In this document: positions 35,552 through 42,443 of the stretch, piece after piece
Numbering within the stretch: the stretch's first letter is position 1
How the letters are laid out: every line of letters begins with the position of its first letter
Source: an uncultured Collinsella sp.
GTDB taxonomy: Bacteria > Actinomycetota > Coriobacteriia > Coriobacteriales > Coriobacteriaceae
DNA: 64,000 nt
Assembly (NCBI GenBank): GCA_900540855.1
Contig: UQHK01000001.1
Span: 186,001 to 250,000, forward strand
Direction: 5' to 3'
Position numbers and translations under genes: made by a program
Notes under the pieces: generated by a model
What the model saw: the letters and a program-made list of their open reading frames with translations, nothing else
Told to the model about the DNA's origin: nothing
The model's database searches: none

Positions 35552-36195
35552 TACGAGAACCGGCGCATCAAGCCGACGACTTTGCCCAGGATAACGGGAT
35601 TCGTTGCATAGATAGGCTCCATGGTGTCATTCTCAGGCTGCAGGCGTACACGTCCCTGCTCCTTGTAGAACGTCTTGACGGTCGCTGAACCATCGATCAT
35701 GGCCACGACAATTTCGCCGTTCATGGCATTCTTTTGTTCACGGACGATGATGTAATCGCCATTGAAGATGCCGACATTGATCATTGAGCTCCCATGCACC
35801 TCAAGGATAAAGGAACCCTGATCAGTCGCGATTTCGGTCGGGATAGTAAAAGTGTCTTCGATATTCTGCTCGGCCAGAATGGGGATCCCAGCCGCGACGC
35901 GACCAACGAGCGGTAGCGAGACCGTTCCGCGAGGGGCGGTGGGCTCGTCAGATTTAGAAATTGAGACAGAGGAACCGTCCTCGTTAAAGAGTTCCAGGGC
36001 GCGCGGCTTGGTGGCATCGCGCTTGAGTAGCCCTCGCGCCTCCAGGGCAGAGAGATGGGCGTGCACGGTGCTGGGGGAGGAAAGGCCCACAGCAGAAGCC
36101 ATCTCGCGCACGCTGGGCGGATAACCCTTCTCCTGCTGATATTCCTTGATGAAGTCGTAAATTTGCTGCTGACGCTTGGTAATTTTGCGAGCCAT
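35551..36195 (-). CDS. lexA: LexA repressor
   Basis: 214-residue SOS repressor. The N-terminal winged helix has SVREMASAVGLSSPSTVHAH; the cleavage site is Ala102-Gly103 in RVAAGIP; the catalytic dyad is Ser137 (HGSSM) and Lys174 (ATVKTFY). RecA filaments trigger self-cleavage. The start at 36195 is chosen for AGAGAGGA nine bases upstream; an in-frame ATG at 36213 is possible. Two perfect LexA boxes and one near-match lie in the divergent gap to the LysM gene, so it controls itself. Confidence 0.97.
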   Translation of the reverse strand: MARKITKRQQQIYDFIKEYQQEKGYPPSVREMASAVGLSSPSTVHAHLSALEARGLLKRDATKPRALELFNEDGSSVSISKSDEPTAPRGTVSLPLVGRVAAGIPILAEQNIEDTFTIPTEIATDQGSFILEVHGSSMINVGIFNGDYIIVREQKNAMNGEIVVAMIDGSATVKTFYKEQGRVRLQPENDTMEPIYATNPVILGKVVGLMRRFS

Positions 36196-36219
36196 CAGGG
36201 CATCCTCTCTACCCATGTC

Positions 36220-36231
36220 AAACAAATGTTC
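36220..36231 (-). promoter_or_regulatory. Near-match LexA box close to lexA
   Basis: Minus-strand GAACATTTGTTT differs from GAAC-N4-GTTC at the last base only. It lies between the other boxes and the lexA start. Confidence 0.45.
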
Positions 36232-36240
36232 GAATTTTGC

Positions 36241-36268
36241 TTGACAGGAACAACTGTTCGAAGATAAT
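36241..36268 (+). promoter_or_regulatory. SOS promoter of the YneA-like gene with LexA box
   Basis: TTGACA (36241-36246), 16-base spacer, GATAAT (36263-36268). The spacer holds GAACAACTGTTC (36248-36259), a perfect LexA box, so the repressor would sit between -35 and -10. Confidence 0.85.
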
Positions 36269-36275
36269 AATAACC

Positions 36276-36287
36276 GAACATTCGTTC
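36276..36287. promoter_or_regulatory. Second LexA box in the lexA divergent region
   Basis: GAACATTCGTTC fits GAAC-N4-GTTC exactly. It lies 8-19 bases beyond the -10 of the rightward promoter and upstream of lexA on the other strand, so it can control both directions. Confidence 0.85.
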
Positions 36288-36355
36288 TCGCGCTAGACAT
36301 TTTTGTCCGCGCGGCTTGATAAAACTGTTCTCAGCAAAACACGCGAGAGGAGAAC

Positions 36356-36808
36356 ATGATGAACGCAACGAATATGGTCCAGGGTAACCTCGCCCTTAAG
36401 CTCGAGGCGCCTGCAGAACCTACTTTTACGGTTGTTCAGGGTGGCCGCTCCGGCATTCAGCCTTTGACCGTAAAGCCTGCTCGCAATCAGCAGGCTGTAG
36501 TCGCGCCGGCCCGCGTTGCCCTGAAGGTTCCGACGATTGTCGCCGTCGCCGTTGCGCTTACGCTCTTCTTTGTCCTCGCTACTTCGGTCTTTAGCGCTCG
36601 TCACGTCGCGTATGCCGAGTCCGTTTCCAACATTACTTACGAGACCATTCGCGTTCAGCCTGGCGATTCTCTTTGGTCGCTTGCCGTGGAATATCCAATC
36701 GAAGGCCTTTCCACGCAAGAGACTTCCGACATGATCCGTAACGTCAATCATCTGGAGCATGGTTCGCTCGCCGCCGGTGCGCATCTTAAGGTTCCTGCTC
36801 GTTCGTAA
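36356..36808 (+). CDS. LysM-domain membrane protein, YneA-like SOS division inhibitor
   Basis: 150 residues: a polar N-terminal 58 residues, one membrane helix (59-80), and a single LysM domain (about 95-148, from ETIRVQPGDSLWSLA). The gene is divergent from lexA behind a promoter with a LexA box. In B. subtilis yneA has the same position, regulation and helix-plus-LysM design and delays division during DNA damage. The same role is inferred here from context; sequence similarity outside LysM is not evident. The N-terminal cytoplasmic part is longer than in YneA. GAGAGGAG precedes ATG 36356. Confidence 0.75.
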   Translation: MMNATNMVQGNLALKLEAPAEPTFTVVQGGRSGIQPLTVKPARNQQAVVAPARVALKVPTIVAVAVALTLFFVLATSVFSARHVAYAESVSNITYETIRVQPGDSLWSLAVEYPIEGLSTQETSDMIRNVNHLEHGSLAAGAHLKVPARS

Positions 36809-36821
36809 TCATTATCGCGCT

Positions 36822-36865
36822 GCGCATGGTACCCTTGTTATCGTTTAAGAGGAGGTACCATGCGC
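36822..36865 (+). promoter_or_regulatory. Hairpin covering the nrdR ribosome site and start codon
   Basis: GCGCATGGTACC (36822-36833) and GGTACCATGCGC (36854-36865) are perfect 12-base reverse complements. The right arm contains the nrdR ATG (36860) and the end of AGGAGG; the loop is 20 bases. If transcribed, the stem would hide the start of nrdR. Confidence 0.6.
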
Positions 36866-37303
36866 TGTCCCAAATGCGGCAAGGCACATACCCGCGTCGT
36901 TGATTCCCGTATGCAGGAGTCAAATAACACCATTAAGCGCCGTCGCGAATGTTGCTCGTGTAACTATCGCTTTACAACGTTCGAGCGATGCGAAGACCCA
37001 ATCGAGGTCATTAAGTCAGACGGAACCAAGCAGCGGTTCGATCGCAATAAGCTGCTCGTCGGCTTGATGCGCGCCACCATCAAGCGCGATATCGACACTA
37101 AGAAGCTCAATGAGATTATCGATGACATCGAGGTCGAGCTGCGCTCTCGCACACTGACGGCCGTCACGTCCCATGAGTTGGGTGACATGGTGCTCAAGCG
37201 CTTGGCCAAGATTGACAAGGTGGCGTACATCCGCTTTGCCTCGGTCTACCGCGATTTCAAAGACGTCGATGAGTTTCTGCAAGAGCTCGACAAGCTAAGG
37301 TGA
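36860..37303 (+). CDS. nrdR: Transcriptional repressor NrdR
   Basis: 147-residue repressor of ribonucleotide reductase genes that senses dATP/ATP. The zinc ribbon has CPKCGKAHTRVVDSR and CCSCNYRF; the ATP-cone domain follows (VIKSDGTKQRFDRNKLL). The length is typical. It is followed after four bases by dut, another nucleotide-pool gene. AGGAGG is only three bases from the ATG and lies at the edge of the hairpin at 36822-36865. Confidence 0.96.
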   Translation: MRCPKCGKAHTRVVDSRMQESNNTIKRRRECCSCNYRFTTFERCEDPIEVIKSDGTKQRFDRNKLLVGLMRATIKRDIDTKKLNEIIDDIEVELRSRTLTAVTSHELGDMVLKRLAKIDKVAYIRFASVYRDFKDVDEFLQELDKLR

Positions 37304-37307
37304 TTCC

Positions 37308-37751
37308 ATGCCCAACATTACCGTCAACATAAAGCGTCTCGATCCCACCGTCGAGCTTCCCAAATACGCCCATCCCACTGATGCCGGCTTGGATTTGCGC
37401 TCCAACGAGGACTGCGTCCTGAAGCCCTTCGAACGCCGTCTGGTCTCTACTGGGCTGGCCATCGCCCTGCCCGACGGCTACGCCGGCTTCGTCCAGCCCC
37501 GCAGCGGCTTGGCCATCAAGCAGGGCCTGTCTATAGTCAACACGCCGGGCCTCATCGACGCCCACTACCGAGGAGAACTCAAGGTTATCCTTATCAACCT
37601 GGATCCCACCAACGACATCCAAATCAACAAAGGCGACCGCATCGCCCAGCTCGTCATCCAAGAAGTCCCCACGGTCAACCTCATAGAAGTAGAAGAACTA
37701 GACGAAACCGACCGAGGCAAAGGAGGATTCGGTTCCAGCGGCGTAGCCTAG
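37308..37751 (+). CDS. dut: dUTP diphosphatase
   Basis: 147-residue trimeric dUTPase that keeps uracil out of DNA and makes dUMP. All five motifs are visible: DAGLDLRS, PRSGLAIKQG, GLIDAHYRGE, GDRIAQLV and RGKGGFGSSG. Codon use near the end is less G/C-biased than in neighbours (runs of GAA, ATA). It probably shares a transcript with nrdR and ends before the palindrome cluster. Confidence 0.97.
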   Translation: MPNITVNIKRLDPTVELPKYAHPTDAGLDLRSNEDCVLKPFERRLVSTGLAIALPDGYAGFVQPRSGLAIKQGLSIVNTPGLIDAHYRGELKVILINLDPTNDIQINKGDRIAQLVIQEVPTVNLIEVEELDETDRGKGGFGSSGVA

Positions 37752-37788
37752 TCGTTTACGTACTGTCCGCTGACCGGCCCGACCCGCC

Positions 37789-37819
37789 TATATATCATCC
37801 CATGCTCAAACATTCTCGC
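37789..37819 (+). repeat. Partial copy of the palindromic element core
   Basis: Contains ATATATCATCCC followed by TGCTCAAACATTCTCGC, the left half of the core of the two complete copies, then stops. The right half and matching stem are missing. Confidence 0.7.
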
Positions 37820-37835
37820 GGGGGCGCTCGCATCC

Positions 37836-37942
37836 CGCCCGCCCGTCTCTCACACATATCATTCCATGCTCAAACATTCTCGCTTCGCTTCGCTCGCTGC
37901 GAAACTGCGCGTGGAACGATATGTGTGAGAGACGGGCGGGCG
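37836..37942 (+). repeat. Palindromic element, copy A
   Basis: Arms 37836-37866 and 37912-37942 (31 bases) pair with one mismatch. The 45-base loop reads TGCTCAAACATTCTCGC, then CTTCGC-type repeats, then TGCGAAACTGCGCG. The outer stem (CGCCCGCCCGTCTCTC) differs completely from that of copy B. Confidence 0.85.
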
Positions 37943-37973
37943 GCTACTCGCTTGATATAATTTTTACCATTCT

Positions 37974-38022
37974 AGTAAGCCGACCCGATAAAGGAACTGT
38001 TCCTTTATCGGGTCGGCTTACT
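37974..38022. repeat. 49-base perfect palindrome
   Basis: Two 24-base arms (37974-37997 and 37999-38022) around one T pair without mismatch. Both sides are A/T-rich but there is no immediate T run. It may act as a bidirectional terminator or be another repeat type. Confidence 0.8.
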
Positions 38023-38097
38023 GTTATTAGTAACTTTGTTTTCACCTTTGCGGCTTCTGGTGGGGGAATCCGGTGTAGTTGCTAGCGCGTGGACGCA

Positions 38098-38201
38098 GCT
38101 CGTCTGCGGGAGGCCCCTATATATCGTCCCGCGCGCAGTTTCGCAGCGAAGCGAGAATGTTTGAGCACGGGATGATATATAGGGGCCTCCCGCAGACGAG
38201 C
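38098..38201 (-). repeat. Palindromic element, copy B (inverted)
   Basis: Arms 38098-38131 and 38168-38201 (34 bases) pair with one mismatch. Read on the minus strand, the loop is TGCTCAAACATTCTCGC followed by TTCGCTGCGAAACTGCGCG: the loop of copy A minus a short TCGC-type duplication. Confidence 0.85.
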
Positions 38202-38214
38202 GGACATTAACAAA

Positions 38215-39516
38215 CTAGCGGATGTGCGCTGGCTTTTCGCCCCAGTAGAAGCGGCAGAAGGCTCGTTTGCGCTTTTGGGGTTTGCCTACGAGCTCCATGG
38301 TCGCGATGGCTATGTCTTCGGCTGCGTGGGGGCGGCGTAGAACTTCGCCGTTGATGAGTAGCGCTTTGAGTGATTCGGGATGGTCGTGCAGGTGGCGCAG
38401 GGTTACGATGAGTTCTCGTGCGGTGGTGACATGCATACTGGCGCCCATGCCGGTGAGCATCGTGGTGTTGGCCTTTTCCTGGCCATAGGACTTGCCCAGC
38501 AGGATCATCGGCAGATGCGCGCACAGGCACTCGGTGACGGTGAGTCCGCCCGATTTGAGAATTGCCAGGTCGCAGCCGTGCATGAGGGCCGCCATGTCGT
38601 CCACGTAGTCCAGAACCGTAACGTTTTCGAGCTTCATGGCGTCGAAGAGCGTCTTGAGGCGGTCGGCGTATTCCTCATCCTTGCCCGGCAAAAAGACAAA
38701 ATGCATGTCCTCAAAGCTGCGTAGGAAGGGGAGGGTCTGGTCCATCGCCGCGCGAAAGCGGACGTACGGTTGAGGTAAACTGGCGCCGGCCATAACCAGC
38801 ACGACGGTCTTGTCGGTGGGGAGGTTGAACTTGGCTAGCTCTTCCTCGCGATCGTAATCCGTGTCGAATCCGGCGCGAATAGGAATGCCGGTAATGCGAA
38901 TCTTTGCCTCGGGCACCTTGCGCGGACGCAGCGTTTCGGCCATAAATTCGTTGGCAACACAGAATAGATCGGTGTCCTTGTGGGGCCACCAGCCCTCGAC
39001 TTCGTAGTCGGTCGGTACGCAGATGACCGGATAATCGATACCCGTAATTACGCGGGCGCCCACGGCAACATTGGCTGCTGTGATGTGCGTTGCGACCACG
39101 GCTATGGGCCTGCGGCTACGAATATATTCGTTGAAGGCGGGGAACATGATTCGCGACCATGCCGTGCCTCCACCCCAGAGAAGATGTCCCGTAAGCGTAT
39201 ATCGCCAGGTCAGGTCGTAGATGGGGCGCGTGGCTCCCGTAAAAGATGCCGCGGTCTTATTGCCGTCGAATCTAATGCGTCCAAAATCAAGGATATCGAG
39301 GACTTCAATCTCAACATCCTCGGGGATGCCGCTGGTGCCGCGAATGAGGTCGAACGCCTGCGCAATTGCATTTGCGGCGGCCTTGTGGCCCGAGCCGACC
39401 GAGGCGTGCACGATGGTCACGAGAGGTTTTAGCTGAGCCAAGAGCGCTGTTTGCTCCGATTGGGGAGTGCTGTGCGTGAGCAGGGGAGCGTCGTCGCTCG
39501 TCTGCGCCTGATCCAT
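38215..39516 (-). CDS. Diacylglycerol glucosyltransferase/MGDG synthase-like glycosyltransferase
   Basis: 433 residues of the GT28/MurG-like type. The N-terminal half has IVHASVGSGHKAAA as in MGDG synthases and B. subtilis UgtP. The sugar-nucleotide half has ILKSGGLTVTECLCAHLPMIL. Such enzymes add sugars to diacylglycerol to make membrane glycolipids or lipoteichoic anchors; the donor and acceptor are not known here. Start 39516 has AAGGGGAG upstream; a longer reading from 39555 is less likely. Divergent from trxB. Confidence 0.82.
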   Translation of the reverse strand: MDQAQTSDDAPLLTHSTPQSEQTALLAQLKPLVTIVHASVGSGHKAAANAIAQAFDLIRGTSGIPEDVEIEVLDILDFGRIRFDGNKTAASFTGATRPIYDLTWRYTLTGHLLWGGGTAWSRIMFPAFNEYIRSRRPIAVVATHITAANVAVGARVITGIDYPVICVPTDYEVEGWWPHKDTDLFCVANEFMAETLRPRKVPEAKIRITGIPIRAGFDTDYDREEELAKFNLPTDKTVVLVMAGASLPQPYVRFRAAMDQTLPFLRSFEDMHFVFLPGKDEEYADRLKTLFDAMKLENVTVLDYVDDMAALMHGCDLAILKSGGLTVTECLCAHLPMILLGKSYGQEKANTTMLTGMGASMHVTTARELIVTLRHLHDHPESLKALLINGEVLRRPHAAEDIAIATMELVGKPQKRKRAFCRFYWGEKPAHIR

Positions 39517-39634
39517 CGATAACTCCCCTTCGACGTTGTAACTCGGATTTATCATTGTAGTGCATGAGTGTCATGTTCACGTAAATTTGGGTATGAGCGC
39601 AAAGAACGCCAATCTTTCGACAGGAGGTCTTTTC

Positions 39635-40573
39635 ATGACTACCCATCAGCCGATCGATGTTGCGATTATCGGTGGCGGCCCCGCGGGCTATGCTGCCGCC
39701 ATTTACGCTGCTCGTGCCAACCTAACGACGACCGTGATTGAACAGGGCATGTCGGGAGGGCAGATCGCCACAACCAATGAGGTCGAGAACTATCCGGGTA
39801 TTCCGCTCTTGAGTGGCGCCGAACTCGGCGAGCGTTTTCAGCAGCATGCAGAGGGCCTGGGAGCACAGGTTGCATGGAGCATGGTTACGGGTATCGATTA
39901 CGATGCCGATAAAGCGCTGTTTACGGTGCATCACGATATGGGCGATACGCTGGCCTCGAGTGTTATCGCTTGCATGGGGGCAACGCCGCGATCTGCTGGT
40001 TTTGTTGGCGAGGATACGTATCGCGGTCGTGGCGTTTCGTATTGCGCGACGTGCGATGGCATGTTCTTTCGCGGTAAACAGGTCTATGTTATCGGTGGCG
40101 GCAATGCTGCCTGCGAGGAAGCCCTGTTCTTGTCAGAAATCGCCAGCAGCGTGACCATCGTCTTGCGCCGCGATCAGTTCCGTGCCCCCGATGGCGTGGT
40201 TCAAAAGGTGCTCGCAAAAGATAATATTTCAGTTAGGTACCAAACTAGTATTGTTGAGCTTTCTGGTGAAGCGATGCCCACGACAATCACGTTCAAGGAC
40301 AATGCGACTAGTGAAATGCACACTGAGTCCTTTGATCCTGGTTCGTTTGGCATTTTTGTCTTTGCTGGCACGCAGCCCCATACTGAGCTTGTAGAGCATC
40401 TGGTAGATTTGGCGTCCGGCGGCGGTATTGTGACCGACGAATCGATGGCCACCCGCACGCCTGGCTTATTTGCCGCTGGCGATATCCGTTCCAAACGTTT
40501 ACGCCAGGTTGTGACCGCTGTTTCGGATGGAGCCATAGCAGCAACGAGCGCATACGCGTTTCTCCGTGGATAA
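39635..40573 (+). CDS. trxB: Thioredoxin reductase-like FAD/NAD(P) oxidoreductase
   Basis: 312 residues with FAD motif GGGPAGYAAAIYAARA at the start, redox-active CATC (CATCDGMFF) near residue 140, NAD(P) motif GGGNAACEEA, and the C-terminal FAD segment FAAGDIRSKRLRQV. This is the TrxB layout. ATG 39635 has AGGAGGT upstream; earlier in-frame starts lack one. No thioredoxin gene is adjacent, so the partner could be another redoxin. A terminator follows at 40618. Confidence 0.92.
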   Translation: MTTHQPIDVAIIGGGPAGYAAAIYAARANLTTTVIEQGMSGGQIATTNEVENYPGIPLLSGAELGERFQQHAEGLGAQVAWSMVTGIDYDADKALFTVHHDMGDTLASSVIACMGATPRSAGFVGEDTYRGRGVSYCATCDGMFFRGKQVYVIGGGNAACEEALFLSEIASSVTIVLRRDQFRAPDGVVQKVLAKDNISVRYQTSIVELSGEAMPTTITFKDNATSEMHTESFDPGSFGIFVFAGTQPHTELVEHLVDLASGGGIVTDESMATRTPGLFAAGDIRSKRLRQVVTAVSDGAIAATSAYAFLRG

Positions 40574-40617
40574 GTACGATAATATATCTTATGTAAGGTT
40601 GTTATCAATTTACTAAA

Positions 40618-40657
40618 TGGCGGGACAAAGCATCAGTGCACTGTCCCGCCAATTTTC
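40618..40657 (+). terminator. trxB terminator
   Basis: TGGCGGGACA/TGTCCCGCCA stem with a 14-base loop, then ATTTTC. Confidence 0.85.
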
Positions 40658-40676
40658 TTGGCGGCTATGTGGTATG

Positions 40677-40691
40677 CAAAACTAGATAACC
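40677..40691 (+). promoter_or_regulatory. CAAAACTAGATAACC element in the DUF1836 gene promoter
   Basis: This 15-mer lies just upstream of the -10-like TAGAAT (40692-40697) and TACAAT (40697-40702). It matches 14 of 15 bases of CAAAACTAGATAGCC in the degV promoter palindrome (42337-42351, minus strand). Confidence 0.55.
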
Positions 40692-40726
40692 TAGAATACA
40701 ATATAGAAAACGAACGGAGGCCTCTT

Positions 40727-41338
40727 ATGAACCACGCTAAATACGTTATTCCGATGTCCGATTCGTCGGTCAGCATTAAGCCCGAGGATATTCAGCCCAC
40801 GGTGCTACCCGATGCATTCATTCAGTCCGATATCGTGCGTAAACTCAATACGTTGAGTCTGCCGCGCTATAACCAGTTGCCCAATGTGACGCTCTACCGC
40901 GACCAGGTCATTGAGTATGTTGCGCTGTGGATGGAGCCGCTGTCCATTTGCGTTGAGCACCCTGTCATTACGCCATCGATGATCAATAACTACGTGAAGG
41001 TCGGCCTGGTGCCTGCTCCGGTCAAAAAGCAATATGGCCGCGAGCAGATTGCCCGCCTGATCGCTATCTGCCTCTTTAAGCAGGTGTTACCTATTGCTGC
41101 GGTGCAGGCACTCTTTAACATTCAGCGTTTGAGCTACGATGCCCCGACGGCCTTCGATTATGTGGTCGATCAGCTCGAGGCATCGATTCGTTCGGCGTTT
41201 TCCGTCGAGCAGACGCCGGTTCCCGATACGGCGCATCAGGTAACGCGTGAGTCGCTGCTTGTGCGCAGTGCGGTTTCATCCTTCGTTTCGAAGGCGTACC
41301 TGATGAGCTATCTAAAGTTTAATGGGTTTAATAGCTAG
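40727..41338 (+). CDS. DUF1836 domain protein, probable DNA-binding regulator
   Basis: 203 residues. The stretch from about residue 60 (VTLYRDQVIEYVALWMEP) to 140 fits DUF1836, including MINNYVKVGLVPAPVKKQYGREQIARLIAI, which resembles a MerR-like helix-turn-helix. The family is thought to be regulatory but has no settled function. ATG 40727 follows CGGAGG; a longer frame from 40658 overlaps the promoter. The gene ends in a terminator shared with the convergent degV. Confidence 0.8.
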   Translation: MNHAKYVIPMSDSSVSIKPEDIQPTVLPDAFIQSDIVRKLNTLSLPRYNQLPNVTLYRDQVIEYVALWMEPLSICVEHPVITPSMINNYVKVGLVPAPVKKQYGREQIARLIAICLFKQVLPIAAVQALFNIQRLSYDAPTAFDYVVDQLEASIRSAFSVEQTPVPDTAHQVTRESLLVRSAVSSFVSKAYLMSYLKFNGFNS

Positions 41339-41349
41339 CCGACGTATAA

Positions 41350-41397
41350 AACGGGCGGAGCAAAGGGTCATCTGTCACTTTGTCCCGCCCGTATTTT
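41350..41397. terminator. Bidirectional terminator between the DUF1836 gene and degV
   Basis: ACGGGCGG..CAAAG pairs with CTTTG..CCGCCCGT (two central mismatches), with TTTTT on the right side and, on the minus strand, TTTTAT on the left. Confidence 0.85.
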
Positions 41398-41411
41398 TGC
41401 TTGGTTGGACG

Positions 41412-42278
41412 TTATTGGCCCGAAGCCACGCCCATGCCGTAGCCGATAATGAGCCCATGCATTTCGGCATAGTATGAATCTAGCCCGTTACAGGGCATGA
41501 TGATAGTCTTGGAGCCTGGCCAGCGCTCCACAATTCGGCTGGCAAGTGCTTGGGCGCCTGCCTCATTCTCGACATGGTCGATAACGACCTCGCCGCCCGT
41601 AAAACCTTCGGCTTCCATGGTGTCGATGATCTTGTTGAGCATCTTCTTTTCGCCACGCGTGTGCCCGACGAGTTCGATTTTACCGGCCTCACTCGCCGTG
41701 CCCAAAATGCGAATATTAAGCTTGTTGGCAATGACGCCGGCTGCCTTAGGAATACGTCCGGCTTTGGCGAGGTTTTCGTAATTGCACAAGCTGAAGAGGA
41801 TTTTGCTGTTCTGCTCAAGGCTATCGAAGTATGCGCAAGCGTCCTCGAATGAGACATCCGGGTTGCTTGCAAGATAACGATCAAACAGCAAGAAGATCAG
41901 GTCCATCTTGCCGCCTGCTGCCCGCGAATTAACCAGGTGAATCTGACGATTGGGCTCTTCGGCAAGAACCATATCGCGAGCCGTGGCTGCCGCGTTGTAG
42001 CTGCCCGACACGCCCTCAGAGATCGGCATGCAGATGGTCTTGTCTGCCAATTTGAAGAGCTCGACCCACTCCCCTACGCTGGGACAAGCGCTCGAAGAAG
42101 CGTTCGTCTCCGCCTGAACAGCGCAGTTGAGCTCATGTACATCGAGCGAAAGGTCATCGACGAATTCACGCTCCCCCACTCGAATTTTGAGGGGCGCAAA
42201 TGCAAATGTGGTATGGGGCGCGGTCGGTTGCCAATCGCGGAGGTTACAGCTTGAATCGGAGATAAGTGCCCAGCTCAT
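41412..42278 (-). CDS. DegV family fatty-acid-binding protein
   Basis: 288 residues with the DegV layout: ISDSSCNL at the start, PSVGEWVELF, MPISEGVSGSYNAA and GRIPKAAGVIANKLNI. DegV/FakB proteins hold a fatty acid for phosphorylation by FakA; no fakA is visible here. The promoter has a TATAAT (42308-42313) and a large palindrome overlapping the -35 region, so its expression is probably regulated. Confidence 0.9.
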   Translation of the reverse strand: MSWALISDSSCNLRDWQPTAPHTTFAFAPLKIRVGEREFVDDLSLDVHELNCAVQAETNASSSACPSVGEWVELFKLADKTICMPISEGVSGSYNAAATARDMVLAEEPNRQIHLVNSRAAGGKMDLIFLLFDRYLASNPDVSFEDACAYFDSLEQNSKILFSLCNYENLAKAGRIPKAAGVIANKLNIRILGTASEAGKIELVGHTRGEKKMLNKIIDTMEAEGFTGGEVVIDHVENEAGAQALASRIVERWPGSKTIIMPCNGLDSYYAEMHGLIIGYGMGVASGQ

Positions 42279-42307
42279 AGAGGGTCCTTTCTAATTGTTC
42301 CTCAACA

Positions 42308-42370
42308 ATTATAGCCATCTTGCAAACCGAATGTACGGCTATCTAGTTTTGAATACTAGATAGCCGTACA
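42308..42370 (-). promoter_or_regulatory. degV promoter with 39-base perfect palindrome (operator candidate)
   Basis: On the minus strand TATAAT lies at 42308-42313 and the weak -35 position at 42331-42336. The palindrome 42332-42370 has two 16-base perfect arms (TGTACGGCTATCTAGT) around TTTGAAT and reaches into the -35. There is no T run on either side, which argues for an operator rather than a terminator. Confidence 0.7.
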
Positions 42371-42380
42371 AGATTAGAGA

Positions 42381-42417
42381 CAAAAGAATAGACCTCGCGA
42401 CTTTAAGCCACGAGGTC
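42381..42417 (-). terminator. Terminator of the NlpC/P60 gene
   Basis: GACCTCG (42391-42397) pairs with CGAGGTC (42411-42417), with further pairing inside; the minus strand continues TATTCTTTTG. Confidence 0.8.
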
Positions 42418-42443
42418 CACATTCACACGCTGTGTAAGATGAC

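Larger units (their letters stand above)
37752..38214. other. Gene-free convergent region packed with palindromes
   Basis: No coding sequence. It lies between the 3' ends of dut and the minus-strand glycosyltransferase. It holds one partial (from about 37789) and two complete copies of a palindromic element plus a separate 49-base perfect palindrome, listed separately. These probably also serve as bidirectional transcription stops. Confidence 0.75.

Noticed and set aside
42332..42370. Palindrome upstream of degV as a terminator for the NlpC/P60 gene
   Set aside because: No T run on either side, and a proper terminator already exists at 42381-42417.
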